From the NCBI GenBank assembly GCA_050944435.1, contig JBMNRB010000012.1:1-64000 (forward strand): DNA of 64,000 nt, written 5' to 3'. Both the position numbers and the translations under genes were made by a program. Below are positions 42,219 to 51,148 of this stretch, one piece after another. This stretch comes from Ruminococcus_G sp050944435. Its GTDB lineage: Bacteria; Bacillota; Clostridia; Lachnospirales; Lachnospiraceae. The stretch's first letter is position 1. Every line of letters starts with the position of its first letter. The notes beneath the pieces are model-generated. The model was not told the origin of the DNA. It ran no database searches and worked only from the letters and a program-made list of their open reading frames with translations.

Positions 42219-43508
42219 ATGAATACAGAGATCATAATTGCATTATTCCATCAACTGGGCAATCTGTTGAATCTTACTTCCGGATATTTCTTCATGAAGT
42301 CCATCGATTGCTGCCTGAAAAGGAGAAAAAGCCCCCTCCTGTTTCTGATTGGTCTGATCGGATACGGAACAGTCGCATCCATTATCGTCTATCCCCAGGA
42401 CATGTGGAATATTACTCTGATTGTACCCATATTTCTAGCTTTGAATTTTGCATTGTATAAAGGCAAGTGGACGGTGAAACTGTCGCTGGTCTTCATTTTG
42501 CTCCCCATTTCCTGCGCCCTTAACTTCCTGGTAACCGATATCGGTTACCACATATTTTTTCTGTTTTTCACCTTTGAAAATCAACTGGCCAATACCATAA
42601 TTTCCACCCTGGCCTTTCTTTTTGTGGTTCTTTTCTGGATTCTGCTTTACCGTTTTTCCGGACCGGCCTTCCAAAAAATCTATGATACCTTTACCGACAG
42701 GACCTGGGGCATCATCGACATCGTCTGTGCCGCTTCCTTTGTCGGTATTTTCAGCTGTATCTATCTGTCGCCCTATTATGATTCCTGGGCCATCTGGCCC
42801 TGTATGCTGGCCTGTATCATCACCAACACGGGCAGCATTCGCCTGGCGGCTTATCTTGCTGACGGAATTTTTGCCGATATGGAAAGGAAAAATCTGCAGC
42901 TTCAGAAAAACTATTACGAAGAACTGGAGCGCAACCAGAATCAGATCCGTAAGTTCCGCCATGACTTGAATAACCATCTCGCCGTTGTGGAACAGCTTCT
43001 GCAGGAGAAGGATATTCCCACAGCCACAAAGTATTTTGAAAAAATGGCTTCTGACATCCGGACAGCCAACCGGAAATTCTGCGAAAACAGCGTGGTAAAC
43101 GCGGTGCTGAACGCCAAATACCAGCAAATGACCGACGCTTCCATCGACGGTTTTTTCAACATCAGCATCGACACTATGATTTTAGTGGATGACGTCAGTC
43201 TGTGTACCATTTTCGCCAACACCCTGGACAATGCCATTGAAGCCTGCAGAAAAATAAAGGAGGCCGACCGCAGATGGCTGCGTCTTAAATGCCGCTATAC
43301 AGAGAACGGATATTTCAGCTTTGAACTGGAGAATTCCAAAGAAAATGAAATTACTATCCAGAAAGGGAAATACGTTTCCGACAAGGAAGACCGAAAACTC
43401 CATGGAATCGGAATCTCTTCTGTAAGAGATGTAGTGGATCGCTACGAAGGAACTTTAGATATTTCTTATAACCAGAATTCCTTCAAAGTGATCATTCTGA
43501 TCGGGTAA
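42219..43508 (+). CDS. GHKL sensor histidine kinase (AgrC/VirS-like)
   Basis: A 429-residue kinase with about six N-terminal membrane helices (1-210) and a short coiled coil. The phospho-acceptor motif is FRHDLNNHLAVV, followed by a GHKL ATPase domain with the N-box FANTLDNAIEA and the G-box GIGISSVRDV. This group phosphorylates LytTR regulators, here the frameshifted partner encoded 11 bp upstream. The multi-helix sensor suits detection of a peptide or of the adjacent ABC exporter's state. AAGGAG precedes the ATG. Confidence 0.9.
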   Translation: MNTEIIIALFHQLGNLLNLTSGYFFMKSIDCCLKRRKSPLLFLIGLIGYGTVASIIVYPQDMWNITLIVPIFLALNFALYKGKWTVKLSLVFILLPISCALNFLVTDIGYHIFFLFFTFENQLANTIISTLAFLFVVLFWILLYRFSGPAFQKIYDTFTDRTWGIIDIVCAASFVGIFSCIYLSPYYDSWAIWPCMLACIITNTGSIRLAAYLADGIFADMERKNLQLQKNYYEELERNQNQIRKFRHDLNNHLAVVEQLLQEKDIPTATKYFEKMASDIRTANRKFCENSVVNAVLNAKYQQMTDASIDGFFNISIDTMILVDDVSLCTIFANTLDNAIEACRKIKEADRRWLRLKCRYTENGYFSFELENSKENEITIQKGKYVSDKEDRKLHGIGISSVRDVVDRYEGTLDISYNQNSFKVIILIG

Positions 43509-43523
43509 AAAAAGAAGAGCGGT

Positions 43524-43994
43524 TCAAAAACCCTCTTCCTTTCTCTGTTTGCGCATCGCACGCCGGCGGACGCCAGCCTCCCATTCTCCCTTTTCAGATT
43601 CACTTTCCACCAGCAATCCCGGCACCTGGACAGGCTTGTCGCTTTCATCCACCGCCACCTGAACCAGATAGGCCCTGTTGACCGGCCGGCGAATGCCGTC
43701 CAGGGTCTCCACATATGTGTCCACCCGCACTTCCATGGACGTATTGCCCACATAGGTCATTTTCCCAATGAGAACAAGGAGATCTCCCTGATATACTCCC
43801 CGGATAAATTTCAGATTGTCCACAGAAGCGGTGATCACATTGCTTTGGGCATGGCGCATGGCCACCAGACCCGCCACTTCATCGATCCATTCCATCAGAC
43901 GGCCGCCGAACAGTCTCCCGGAACCATTAAGATGTTCCGGCCTCACCTGATATACCTGCTCAATCATCGTATCTGATACCCGTTTCGGCTGCAT
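43524..43994 (-). CDS. Acyl-CoA thioesterase (hotdog fold)
   Basis: A 156-residue product of the YciA/BACH-like acyl-CoA hydrolase family. LNGSGRLFGGRLMEWIDEVAG carries the conserved helix with the catalytic Asp, and NVITASVDNLKFIRG follows. It releases CoA from acyl-CoA. The start at 43994 has AAGGGGG 9 nt before it; an upstream ATG at 44021 is weaker. The C-terminal tail is rich in Arg and Glu. It is a single gene, convergent with the kinase gene. Confidence 0.85.
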   Translation of the reverse strand: MQPKRVSDTMIEQVYQVRPEHLNGSGRLFGGRLMEWIDEVAGLVAMRHAQSNVITASVDNLKFIRGVYQGDLLVLIGKMTYVGNTSMEVRVDTYVETLDGIRRPVNRAYLVQVAVDESDKPVQVPGLLVESESEKGEWEAGVRRRAMRKQRKEEGF

Positions 43995-44091
43995 GTTTAT
44001 TTCCCCCTTAATTTTTGCCATAGCCTGTTTTTACTTATTCTATCATATATGAGTCCTTTTATGTGAAAATCTTGCAAAATCCTGCGGCAGA

Positions 44092-44119
44092 AAAGGAACG
44101 CCTTGTCAGGCGTTCCTTT
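44092..44119 (-). terminator. Terminator of the sugar ABC operon
   Basis: Perfect 12-bp stem (44092-44103 with 44108-44119), 4-base loop, short T tract on the minus strand. Confidence 0.8.
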
Positions 44120-44148
44120 CTCGCTTGCTCTATTCTGTTTATCTGCTT

Positions 44149-45255
44149 TCAGCTTTTCTTTTTATTGGATGTTGCATCGATTACCACTGCAGCCAGAATG
44201 ATCAGACCTTTGAAGATAAGCTGCATGTTGGAAGACACATTCAGCAATGACAGCATATTGTTAAGAACACCGATCAGCAGTACGCCGATGATGGTTCCCG
44301 TCAGTTTTCCGCTTCCTCCTGACATACTGGTTCCGCCGATAACAACGGCTGCAATGGCATCCAGTTCATAGTTGGTACCGATCAGAGGAGAACCGGTTCC
44401 CAGACGTCCGGCGGTCATAATACCTCCAAGAGACGCCATCAGCGCACAGATCAGATAACTGGCAATGACCGTCTTATTTACATGAATACCAGAAAGTCTG
44501 GCCGCTACGATATTTCCGCCGCTGGCATATACGTTCTTTCCGAACACGGTAGAATTCAGTACAAAGATAAAGATAAACAGCAGCACAACCATAATTGTCA
44601 CCAGGATCGACAGACCGTTCACCTGACTGGTAATATAGGCGGCATAGGCTATGATAGCCAGTCCCAGAATTCTGAAAAAGATTCCTTTCTTCTTTTTCCT
44701 GCGCACATCCCGGATCAGCGTATATACGATATATGCCGCCAGAAGAACAAAGAGAACGATACATACCGGAAACGGCACATTCCCGCTTCCAAGCACGGTA
44801 ACGGCATCATTGCTGATGGAAATTGCCGTACTGCCGGTAACTGTCAGGGCCACGCCCTTACAGATTGTCTGACCTGCCAGCGTTACTATAAAGGCCGGAA
44901 TGCCCAGCTTGGTAATAAACCAGCCGTACACGCTTCCCAGCGCACAGCCAAACAGCAGTACAATGATCACAGAGGGAACAAAACCTACCACAGGGATCAG
45001 GTATGCAAAGATAACTCCCGTCAGCGCCACTACCGCGCCTGGAGAAAGGTCGATTCCGCCAAGAAGGATAACAAACTGCATGCCAATGGCCAGTACGCCC
45101 TGAACGGCGATCTGCTTCGCCACATTCATAATATTGATGGGATACAAAAAGGTGCTGCTGAGCACTGATGATACGATCAACAGAATAACCAGTCCTATAC
45201 CGGAGGCATAATTCTGCCATTTGAATTTACTCTCTTTTGCTGTTGCTTTATCCAT
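44149..45255 (-). CDS. Sugar ABC permease (RbsC/MglC type, CUT2)
   Basis: A 368-residue permease with about 10 helices. GIDLSPGAVVALTGVIFAYL and GGTSMSGGSGKLTGTIIGVL are the CUT2 hallmarks. A charged loop near residue 190 (RDVRRKKKKG) is longer than in RbsC. It overlaps the ATPase gene by 8 bp and takes its substrate from the binding protein encoded two genes upstream. Substrate: probably a polyol, inositol or pentose-type sugar, given two nearby dehydrogenases. Confidence 0.9.
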   Translation of the reverse strand: MDKATAKESKFKWQNYASGIGLVILLIVSSVLSSTFLYPINIMNVAKQIAVQGVLAIGMQFVILLGGIDLSPGAVVALTGVIFAYLIPVVGFVPSVIIVLLFGCALGSVYGWFITKLGIPAFIVTLAGQTICKGVALTVTGSTAISISNDAVTVLGSGNVPFPVCIVLFVLLAAYIVYTLIRDVRRKKKKGIFFRILGLAIIAYAAYITSQVNGLSILVTIMVVLLFIFIFVLNSTVFGKNVYASGGNIVAARLSGIHVNKTVIASYLICALMASLGGIMTAGRLGTGSPLIGTNYELDAIAAVVIGGTSMSGGSGKLTGTIIGVLLIGVLNNMLSLLNVSSNMQLIFKGLIILAAVVIDATSNKKKS

Positions 45256-46780
45256 GACTTCTTCCCTCCATTGCGAATCTTACTAATAATTCTTCTGTAG
45301 CTTCACGACCGGATATCTCTCCCGCAATCTGTCCTTCCCGCATAACCAGAACACGATCGCTGATTCCCAGAACCTCCGGTATCTCTGAAGAAACGACGAT
45401 AATCCCCACTCCTGCGTCCGCCAGCTCCTGCAGGATATAATATATTTCTTTTTTGGCTCCCACATCGATTCCCCTGGTAGGTTCATCCAGGATCAGAATC
45501 CGCGGGTTCGTCAGAAGCCACTTGCTCAGCACAACTTTTTGCTGATTTCCGCCGGATAAACTGCTCACTGCCGCATCCAGGCTGCTGAGTTTAATTCTCA
45601 GCTTCTCCACCATGGATTCTGCCGCCTCATTTTCCTTTTCAAAATCTCTTCTAAAATGTTTCCATGCATACTGTTTCAATGATGCCAGGACGATGTTGTC
45701 CTGAATGCTGTGTATGGTCACCAGACCGGAGTTCCTTCTGTCTTCCGTCAGAAGACCGATTCCTTCCCGAATAGCGTCACCGGTGGAATGAATCTTTACT
45801 TCTTTTCCGTCGATCAGGATCTTTCCCGTGCTGGGTATGTAATCGCCCTCGAAAACAGAAGTGACCAGTTCCGTTCTCCCGGCTCCCACCAGGCCGTAGA
45901 TTCCCAGAATCTCTCCCGGTTTAAGGGAAAGATGCACATCTTTCACAATCTTTTTTTCACTGCCTTTTTCTTCATAGACAGACCAGTCTGTGATTTCCAG
46001 GATTGGTTTTTTCTCTAAATATTCTTTGCTGGTTTTGGGAGCATACATATCCTTCAGCTCCCTTCCGATCATCCAGCTGATCAGCGTATCTTTGGTAACT
46101 TCCGACGTTTTCCCCTCATTTACGTACTTTCCGTCCTTTAAAATTACCACACTGTCACAGATTTCGTAGATTTCATCCATCTTATGCGTTACATAAATCA
46201 TAGTTATATTTTCTTTTTTCAGCCTCCGCATAACATTAAACAGTGTTTGGACCTCACTGTTGGTGAGGGAGCTGGTAGCTTCGTCAAAGATAATCGTATG
46301 CGGATTTCTGGAAATTGCCTTAGCTATCTCCACCATCTGCTGCATGCTGATGGACAGTTCTTTTAATTTTATATCCGGATCAATGTCCACACCCAGACGT
46401 TCCATGGCTTCCCTGGCTGTCTTTTCCATGGCCGCTGTATCAACCTTCCCGGCTTTGTTGGGCATATTCCCCAGGCTGATATTTTCCGCCACCGTCATCT
46501 CACTGATCAGATTCAGTTCCTGATGCACCATCACCACACCGGATTTCTCCGCATCCAGGGTACTGGAAAACCGTACTTCTTTCCCTTCCAGTTTAATGGT
46601 TCCCTCATAAGTACCGTATGGATATACTCCTACAAACACCTTGCCCAAGGTGGATTTTCCGGCTCCGTTTTCGCCGCACAGCGCCACGATGTCTCCCCTG
46701 TCAATCTTCAGGCTGACAGAATCAAGCGCCACAGTACCGGGAAATTTTTTTGTAATGTTCTCAAATTCGATAAACGACAT
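45248..46780 (-). CDS. Sugar ABC ATPase with two nucleotide-binding domains (MglA/RbsA type)
   Basis: A 510-residue double ATPase. The first domain has Walker A GENGAGKST and Walker B TIIFDEATSSL. The second has the normal variant GLVGAGRTE, signature LSGGNQQKVVLSKWL and ILDEPTRGIDVGAKKEI. All motifs are as expected for an active CUT2 ATPase, in contrast with the degenerate paralogue at 51135-52598. The start at 46780 has AAAGGA upstream. A 12-bp hairpin separates it from the binding-protein gene. Confidence 0.92.
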   Translation of the reverse strand: MSFIEFENITKKFPGTVALDSVSLKIDRGDIVALCGENGAGKSTLGKVFVGVYPYGTYEGTIKLEGKEVRFSSTLDAEKSGVVMVHQELNLISEMTVAENISLGNMPNKAGKVDTAAMEKTAREAMERLGVDIDPDIKLKELSISMQQMVEIAKAISRNPHTIIFDEATSSLTNSEVQTLFNVMRRLKKENITMIYVTHKMDEIYEICDSVVILKDGKYVNEGKTSEVTKDTLISWMIGRELKDMYAPKTSKEYLEKKPILEITDWSVYEEKGSEKKIVKDVHLSLKPGEILGIYGLVGAGRTELVTSVFEGDYIPSTGKILIDGKEVKIHSTGDAIREGIGLLTEDRRNSGLVTIHSIQDNIVLASLKQYAWKHFRRDFEKENEAAESMVEKLRIKLSSLDAAVSSLSGGNQQKVVLSKWLLTNPRILILDEPTRGIDVGAKKEIYYILQELADAGVGIIVVSSEIPEVLGISDRVLVMREGQIAGEISGREATEELLVRFAMEGRSHG

Positions 46781-46820
46781 TTTCTGCCCGTCCTTTCTCT
46801 GCAACAATCCCCTTAGTGTA

Positions 46821-46856
46821 GTTTGGAGATGCATCTACTGCGACGCATCTCCAAAC
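46821..46856 (-). repeat. Intercistronic hairpin between binding protein and ATPase genes
   Basis: Perfect 12-bp arms GTTTGGAGATGC and GCATCTCCAAAC (46821-46832, 46845-46856) with no T tract. Such hairpins often stabilise the binding-protein mRNA so that it exceeds the downstream cistrons. Confidence 0.65.
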
Positions 46857-46867
46857 ATAACCTTTTC

Positions 46868-47914
46868 TCATTTAAACAAATCTGGATATCGGCTGGAACT
46901 GAAGTCTTCCACGTTATCTGCACTCACCACCGTAATGGGAGCATACCATGTAGTAATGCCGTCCACTTCCTGAGTATCCGGAATCGTTTCGCCGTTGGCC
47001 AGCATCTGAGCGGCCTCCATCAGGAATTCTCCCTGAACCTCTGTTCCTTTGTGAACCGTTATGGCCTGGTATCCGTCTACGATATATTTCACCATTTCTT
47101 CCTCATGGTCTCCGCCGATGAACCACATCTGATCCACCAGTCCGGCATTTTCCGCTGCTTTTAAAGCGCCCATGGTAATCTGGTCGTTGTTTCCGAATAC
47201 CGCCTGAATGTTGCCGTTATTGACAGAAATAGCATCCTCCATGAAGGACATGCCTTTGTCACGGGCCCAGTTCTGACAATACTGTTCATACACCAGCGTC
47301 AGATTGTCATACTTGGCTACCTGATCCCGCACACCTGCGGAAATAGATTCTGCAACCTCATCTCCCTGAGTACCGGAAAGCAGCACTACATTGGCCGGCT
47401 CTTCTGTACCCCATTTTTCGATAAACGCATCCACCTGCTGTACGCCCACATCGTAGGAATTGGCAGTTACCCAAAGATCCGGCTGTACATTATCAATCAA
47501 CGCTTCAATGATAATCACCGGGATTCCCTGCTCCTGTACGCTGTTAACCGTATCTGACATGGATTTCTGATCCGCTGCTTCCACAATCATAACGTCCGTC
47601 CCTGAAGCAACGAAATTCTCAATCTGGCTTTTCTGTACTGCCACATCGATATTGCAATCCTGCCAGGTCAGATCTATTCCCAGTTCATCCGCCTTCTTCT
47701 GAGCATTGTCACGCATGGTAATATAGACGGAGTCCTGCAGTGTTCTGGTGGCGGCTCCTACTTTCAGCTTTTCTCCTCCGCCGGAGCCTCCTTCTTCCTG
47801 AGCCGTTTCCTCTCCTGATGTTTCCTGAGCCTGATCTGCCGCGCCGCAGCCGCTTATCGATGCCGCAACCAATGACATAACCAACAAACCTACCGCCAGA
47901 ATCCTTTTCTTCAT
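46868..47914 (-). CDS. Sugar-binding lipoprotein (CUT2, RbsB-like)
   Basis: A 348-residue lipoprotein. The signal peptide ends in ISGC (lipidated Cys23), followed by a Gln/Glu/Gly-rich tether (to about 50) and a two-lobe periplasmic-binding domain with DVMIVEAADQKSMSDTVNSV and GNNDQITMGALKAAENAG. The start at 47914 has AAAGGAGG. It is the only binding protein in this region and probably serves the permease at 44149, perhaps also the one at 50186. The promoter has a 14-bp direct repeat just upstream. Confidence 0.9.
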   Translation of the reverse strand: MKKRILAVGLLVMSLVAASISGCGAADQAQETSGEETAQEEGGSGGGEKLKVGAATRTLQDSVYITMRDNAQKKADELGIDLTWQDCNIDVAVQKSQIENFVASGTDVMIVEAADQKSMSDTVNSVQEQGIPVIIIEALIDNVQPDLWVTANSYDVGVQQVDAFIEKWGTEEPANVVLLSGTQGDEVAESISAGVRDQVAKYDNLTLVYEQYCQNWARDKGMSFMEDAISVNNGNIQAVFGNNDQITMGALKAAENAGLVDQMWFIGGDHEEEMVKYIVDGYQAITVHKGTEVQGEFLMEAAQMLANGETIPDTQEVDGITTWYAPITVVSADNVEDFSSSRYPDLFK

Positions 47915-47979
47915 ACTGTTCCTCCTTTGCATCATCGTCCTTTTGCCGATTTAATATATTAATATGTTTGGATGATTTT

Positions 47980-48045
47980 ATTATACTTGAATCAACTCAT
48001 CTCACAAGGTGACTGTATTTACATTAAGGGGGACTGTATTTACAT
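47980..48045 (-). promoter_or_regulatory. Binding-protein promoter with activator direct repeats
   Basis: Minus-strand -35 TTGTGA (48002-48007), 16-bp spacer, -10 TATAAT (47980-47985). Two perfect 14-bp copies of GACTGTATTTACAT (48011-48024 and 48032-48045) start 21 bp apart, two helical turns. The nearer ends 3 bp from the -35; the farther overlaps the upstream gene's stop codon. This arrangement suits activation by the AraC-type YesN regulator encoded nearby. Confidence 0.7.
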
Positions 48046-49116
48046 CATTCGCGGAGCTTCACAAGTTGTCTGTAAAATCACCGGCTGATTCAGCGCGCTG
48101 CTGTTCAGAAAACCATGCATGATCTCCAGCACATGAACTGCCAGAGTATCAGAAGCCCGATGGGGCGCCTGCTTTTCCATTCTGATGACCATATCCGCCA
48201 GACCAAGTCCGCGGGAATTTTCTTCATAGCCGAAGGCCAGCGGAACCTTTTGGAACTTATCTTCCCCTTTTTTTAAAAGAAAAACCTCCCCGCCAAACCG
48301 ATCCGGGTCCGGCAGCCTTAACGTTCCTTCCGTCCCATATATTTCTATAAAAGGATGACCATGTCCCCATATGTCAAAACTTGTGGTCACGGAAACCAGA
48401 ACGCCGCTTTGCAGCCGGACTGTTCCCGTTACATGGGTGGGAATTTCCACCGAAAATTTTTCTCCCAAATGGGGACCGGGACAGGTGCAGGTTCGCTCCT
48501 CAAATCCCTTCATGGCCATGGCAAAAACCGTCTTTGCCGGCCCCAGAAGAGTGACCAGCGCAGAAAAATAGTAGGGCCCATAATCAAACACAGGCCCTGC
48601 GCCATACTGATAAAGGAAAGCGGGATTGGGATGCTCATGCTCCGGTCCGTGCCAGCCGAAAAACATGGATGCGGACAACGGTCTCCCAATGGCTTCTTCT
48701 TCCAAAAGCTTTCTGCCCGTCTGCACCGCAGCCCCCAGCACAGTATCCGGCGCGCATCCCAGACGGAGGCCCTTTTCCCTTGCCAGAGACTGCAGATGCC
48801 TGGCCTGATCCATCTCCAGACTGATGGGCTTTTCTGAATAGACATGTTTCCCCTTCTCCAGCGCTCTTTTGGTAATCTCATAATGAGCATCCGGCGTAGT
48901 GAGATTCAAAACTACCTCTATCTTGGGATCTTCCAGTAATTCTTCCACAGAATAAACTTTAGGAATATGATATTTCTGCGCCAATTTCCTGGCGCTTTCC
49001 TCCCGCCTGGACGCACAGGCTTCCACATAAACCTGAGGAAACAGATTCCCCAGGTTCTGCATATAAATGTCGCTGACATTCCCGCAGCCGATTACTCCCA
49101 CTGCTGTCTTTTTCAT
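48040..49116 (-). CDS. Gfo/Idh/MocA-family oxidoreductase
   Basis: A 358-residue NAD(P)-dependent sugar or polyol dehydrogenase. The Rossmann motif is GCGNVS (near residue 10), with the family motif YSEKPISLEM (lysine at about 96) and a C-terminal sheet domain with FFGWHGPEHEHPNPAFLYQY. It differs from the iolG-like gene at 143 and belongs to another subgroup. It lies 12 bp after the alcohol-dehydrogenase-like gene and before the binding-protein promoter, so it probably oxidises the imported sugar or its first product. Confidence 0.85.
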   Translation of the reverse strand: MKKTAVGVIGCGNVSDIYMQNLGNLFPQVYVEACASRREESARKLAQKYHIPKVYSVEELLEDPKIEVVLNLTTPDAHYEITKRALEKGKHVYSEKPISLEMDQARHLQSLAREKGLRLGCAPDTVLGAAVQTGRKLLEEEAIGRPLSASMFFGWHGPEHEHPNPAFLYQYGAGPVFDYGPYYFSALVTLLGPAKTVFAMAMKGFEERTCTCPGPHLGEKFSVEIPTHVTGTVRLQSGVLVSVTTSFDIWGHGHPFIEIYGTEGTLRLPDPDRFGGEVFLLKKGEDKFQKVPLAFGYEENSRGLGLADMVIRMEKQAPHRASDTLAVHVLEIMHGFLNSSALNQPVILQTTCEAPRMM

Positions 49117-49128
49117 ACGCTGCCCCCC

Positions 49129-50091
49129 CTAAAACGTAATTACGCCTTTGATATAACCCTCTGCATGATGGTATGCCGTCATCAGCATCTTCTGAATGTC
49201 ATGGTAATCCATAATATGGGTGACCAGATCGTGCTGATCAAACACCCCTGCCTTTACCAGGTTTTCCGTCTTTTTTACCTGGAGAGGAAAATGGGGATCC
49301 CTTGCATCCGACGTATTCACAATCTCAATGCCCCGAAGATGCCAGGGCGTACAATTGATGGTCCGTTCCCCCCGGTGCCAGGCAAAATTAGAAATTGTTC
49401 CGCAGGTTTTCACCAGATCACAGGCCAGCGACAGACCGGGCTGTGAACCGGAACACTCTACGACAATGTCAAATCCCCCTTCCTCAATAAAGGACTGGAT
49501 TGCCGCCTTGCCTTCCTCAGTATCAGAACGGTAACATGCATCGGCACCGTACTTTTTGGCCAGCTTTAATTTATCCTCATCAAGGTCGAAACAGATCAGC
49601 CTTCCGATCAGACTGCGGCGGAATGCCTGGACATTTAAAAGTCCCATATATCCGCATCCGATGACAGCCACATCGTCTCCCGGATGAACCTTGATACAGT
49701 TAATTCCGCTTACCACACAGGCGGCCGGCTCGCAGATGTAGTAGGGAAATTCTTCTTCTGCAATTTCCGGCAAATGTCCCGCCCGGTCCGCCGGAATGTT
49801 GATTATCTGCGCCAGTTCCGGTCCGCCTTCAATGCAAAATACCTGATCTCCCACAGAAAATCCGGAAACGCCCTCTCCTATTTCAGTTACAACACCGACA
49901 GCCTCATGGCCAAAACGGAAAGGAAATGGTTCCGAAGTGTCTCTTCCCTGAAACAGATAAGAATCCCAGGCACAGATACCGCAGGCTTTCACCTTAATCT
50001 GAAGTTCTCCTCTTTTGGGTTCGTCTATTTCCACCCGTCTGACTTCTGCCTGTCTTTCAGAAACGATGTAACATGCATCCACTGTTTTCAT
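49129..50091 (-). CDS. Zinc-type alcohol/polyol dehydrogenase (MDR family)
   Basis: A 320-residue medium-chain dehydrogenase, shorter than the usual ~345. The catalytic zinc ligands are in CGICAWDSYLFQG and GHEAVGVVTEIGEGVSGF. The coenzyme motif is VIGCGYMGLLNVQAF. The four-cysteine structural zinc lobe of typical members is missing, which accounts for the shorter length. It is probably NAD-dependent polyol or sugar oxidation. GGAGG precedes the ATG, and its own promoter is at 50125-50153. Confidence 0.85.
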   Translation of the reverse strand: MKTVDACYIVSERQAEVRRVEIDEPKRGELQIKVKACGICAWDSYLFQGRDTSEPFPFRFGHEAVGVVTEIGEGVSGFSVGDQVFCIEGGPELAQIINIPADRAGHLPEIAEEEFPYYICEPAACVVSGINCIKVHPGDDVAVIGCGYMGLLNVQAFRRSLIGRLICFDLDEDKLKLAKKYGADACYRSDTEEGKAAIQSFIEEGGFDIVVECSGSQPGLSLACDLVKTCGTISNFAWHRGERTINCTPWHLRGIEIVNTSDARDPHFPLQVKKTENLVKAGVFDQHDLVTHIMDYHDIQKMLMTAYHHAEGYIKGVITF

Positions 50092-50124
50092 TTTCTTTCC
50101 TCCTTGTTGTTTTTTATAAATTCA

Positions 50125-50153
50125 ATTATATTCATCCTGATTTTTCACAACAA
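50125..50153 (-). promoter_or_regulatory. Promoter of the dehydrogenase pair
   Basis: Minus-strand -35 TTGTTG (50148-50153), 17-bp spacer, -10 TATAAT (50125-50130). Confidence 0.65.
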
Positions 50154-50185
50154 GGCGGTCAGATTCATTTTAAGGCAGAGGAAAT

Positions 50186-51148
50186 TTATATCTTTGTGGT
50201 TTCTATTCGCCGCCTTCTGCAGCTTCGGTAAAAATCATAACCGAGAGCCAGCAAAAGTAAAGAACCGTTCAGCAGGTTCCGATAATGTACGCCGTAAGAG
50301 GTAGACATGGTAACATAAGAAAGCCCAGATAGGGACAACATAATCAAAAATACACTGGAAATTTTTCCTGTTCCTCCTTTAATGCTGATCCCCCCCAGTA
50401 AACCGGCAGTAATTACCGTAACAGATATCTCATCTCCCATTCCGGTCTGTGCCGACCCCAGACGGGAAGTATGGATCAATGTCCCCGCCGCCACCGTACA
50501 TCCATAAAATACCGAAGCCATCATCTTTACCTTTGTCACATTAATCCCCGACAGACTTGCCGCCAGAGGGTTGCTTCCCACCGCATAAATATATCGTCCC
50601 GGATAGGTTTTGTGCATCAGGAAAAACGCCGCGGCCGCCACAATGCACGCCAAAAGAATCTGTATCGAAACATTTCCCAGATATTTGGTGCCGATATAGC
50701 GGAAAGTCTGGTCATAGATCAAAACAGGTCTGGACGTTCCCATCAGATCCACAATTCCCTGATATAAGGTCATTGTTCCAATGCTGATCAGCACCATGGG
50801 AAGTTTCCACCACACAGAAAGAAGCACATGGATCAGATTCAGACCAACTCCCAGAACGATGGCCGTTATAATGACGATCCAGGCCGGAATTCCTTTTTCT
50901 GTCAGCATTCTGGCGCATAAGATTCCGATCAGAGACACCTGCGCGCCTACAGAAATATCGATGGAACCCGAAATCATGAGAACAGCCATTCCCATCGCCA
51001 CTGTAAGCATGTAAGCATTCTGTGTTAGAATATTCATGATAATCTTTCCCGATATGGGATAGTCCGAAAAGAAGATAACAATCAGCAATACGATTCCAAA
51101 AATAAACCAACTGAAATATTGTTCGATCAAGTTCCTACATTTGTTCAT
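50186..51148 (-). CDS. Second sugar ABC permease (RbsC type)
   Basis: A 320-residue CUT2 permease with GSIDISVGAQVSLIGILCAR and LGGISIKGGTGKISSVFLIM as family marks. It is shorter than the permease at 44149. It overlaps the degenerate ATPase gene by 14 bp, and no binding-protein gene lies beside it. It could share the binding protein at 46868 or act in a sensory complex with the degenerate ATPase. Confidence 0.88.
   Translation of the reverse strand: MNKCRNLIEQYFSWFIFGIVLLIVIFFSDYPISGKIIMNILTQNAYMLTVAMGMAVLMISGSIDISVGAQVSLIGILCARMLTEKGIPAWIVIITAIVLGVGLNLIHVLLSVWWKLPMVLISIGTMTLYQGIVDLMGTSRPVLIYDQTFRYIGTKYLGNVSIQILLACIVAAAAFFLMHKTYPGRYIYAVGSNPLAASLSGINVTKVKMMASVFYGCTVAAGTLIHTSRLGSAQTGMGDEISVTVITAGLLGGISIKGGTGKISSVFLIMLSLSGLSYVTMSTSYGVHYRNLLNGSLLLLALGYDFYRSCRRRRIETTKI

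Noticed and set aside
46821..46856. Terminator between binding-protein and ATPase genes
   Set aside because: The hairpin is strong but has no T tract, so it is better read as an mRNA-stabilising structure.
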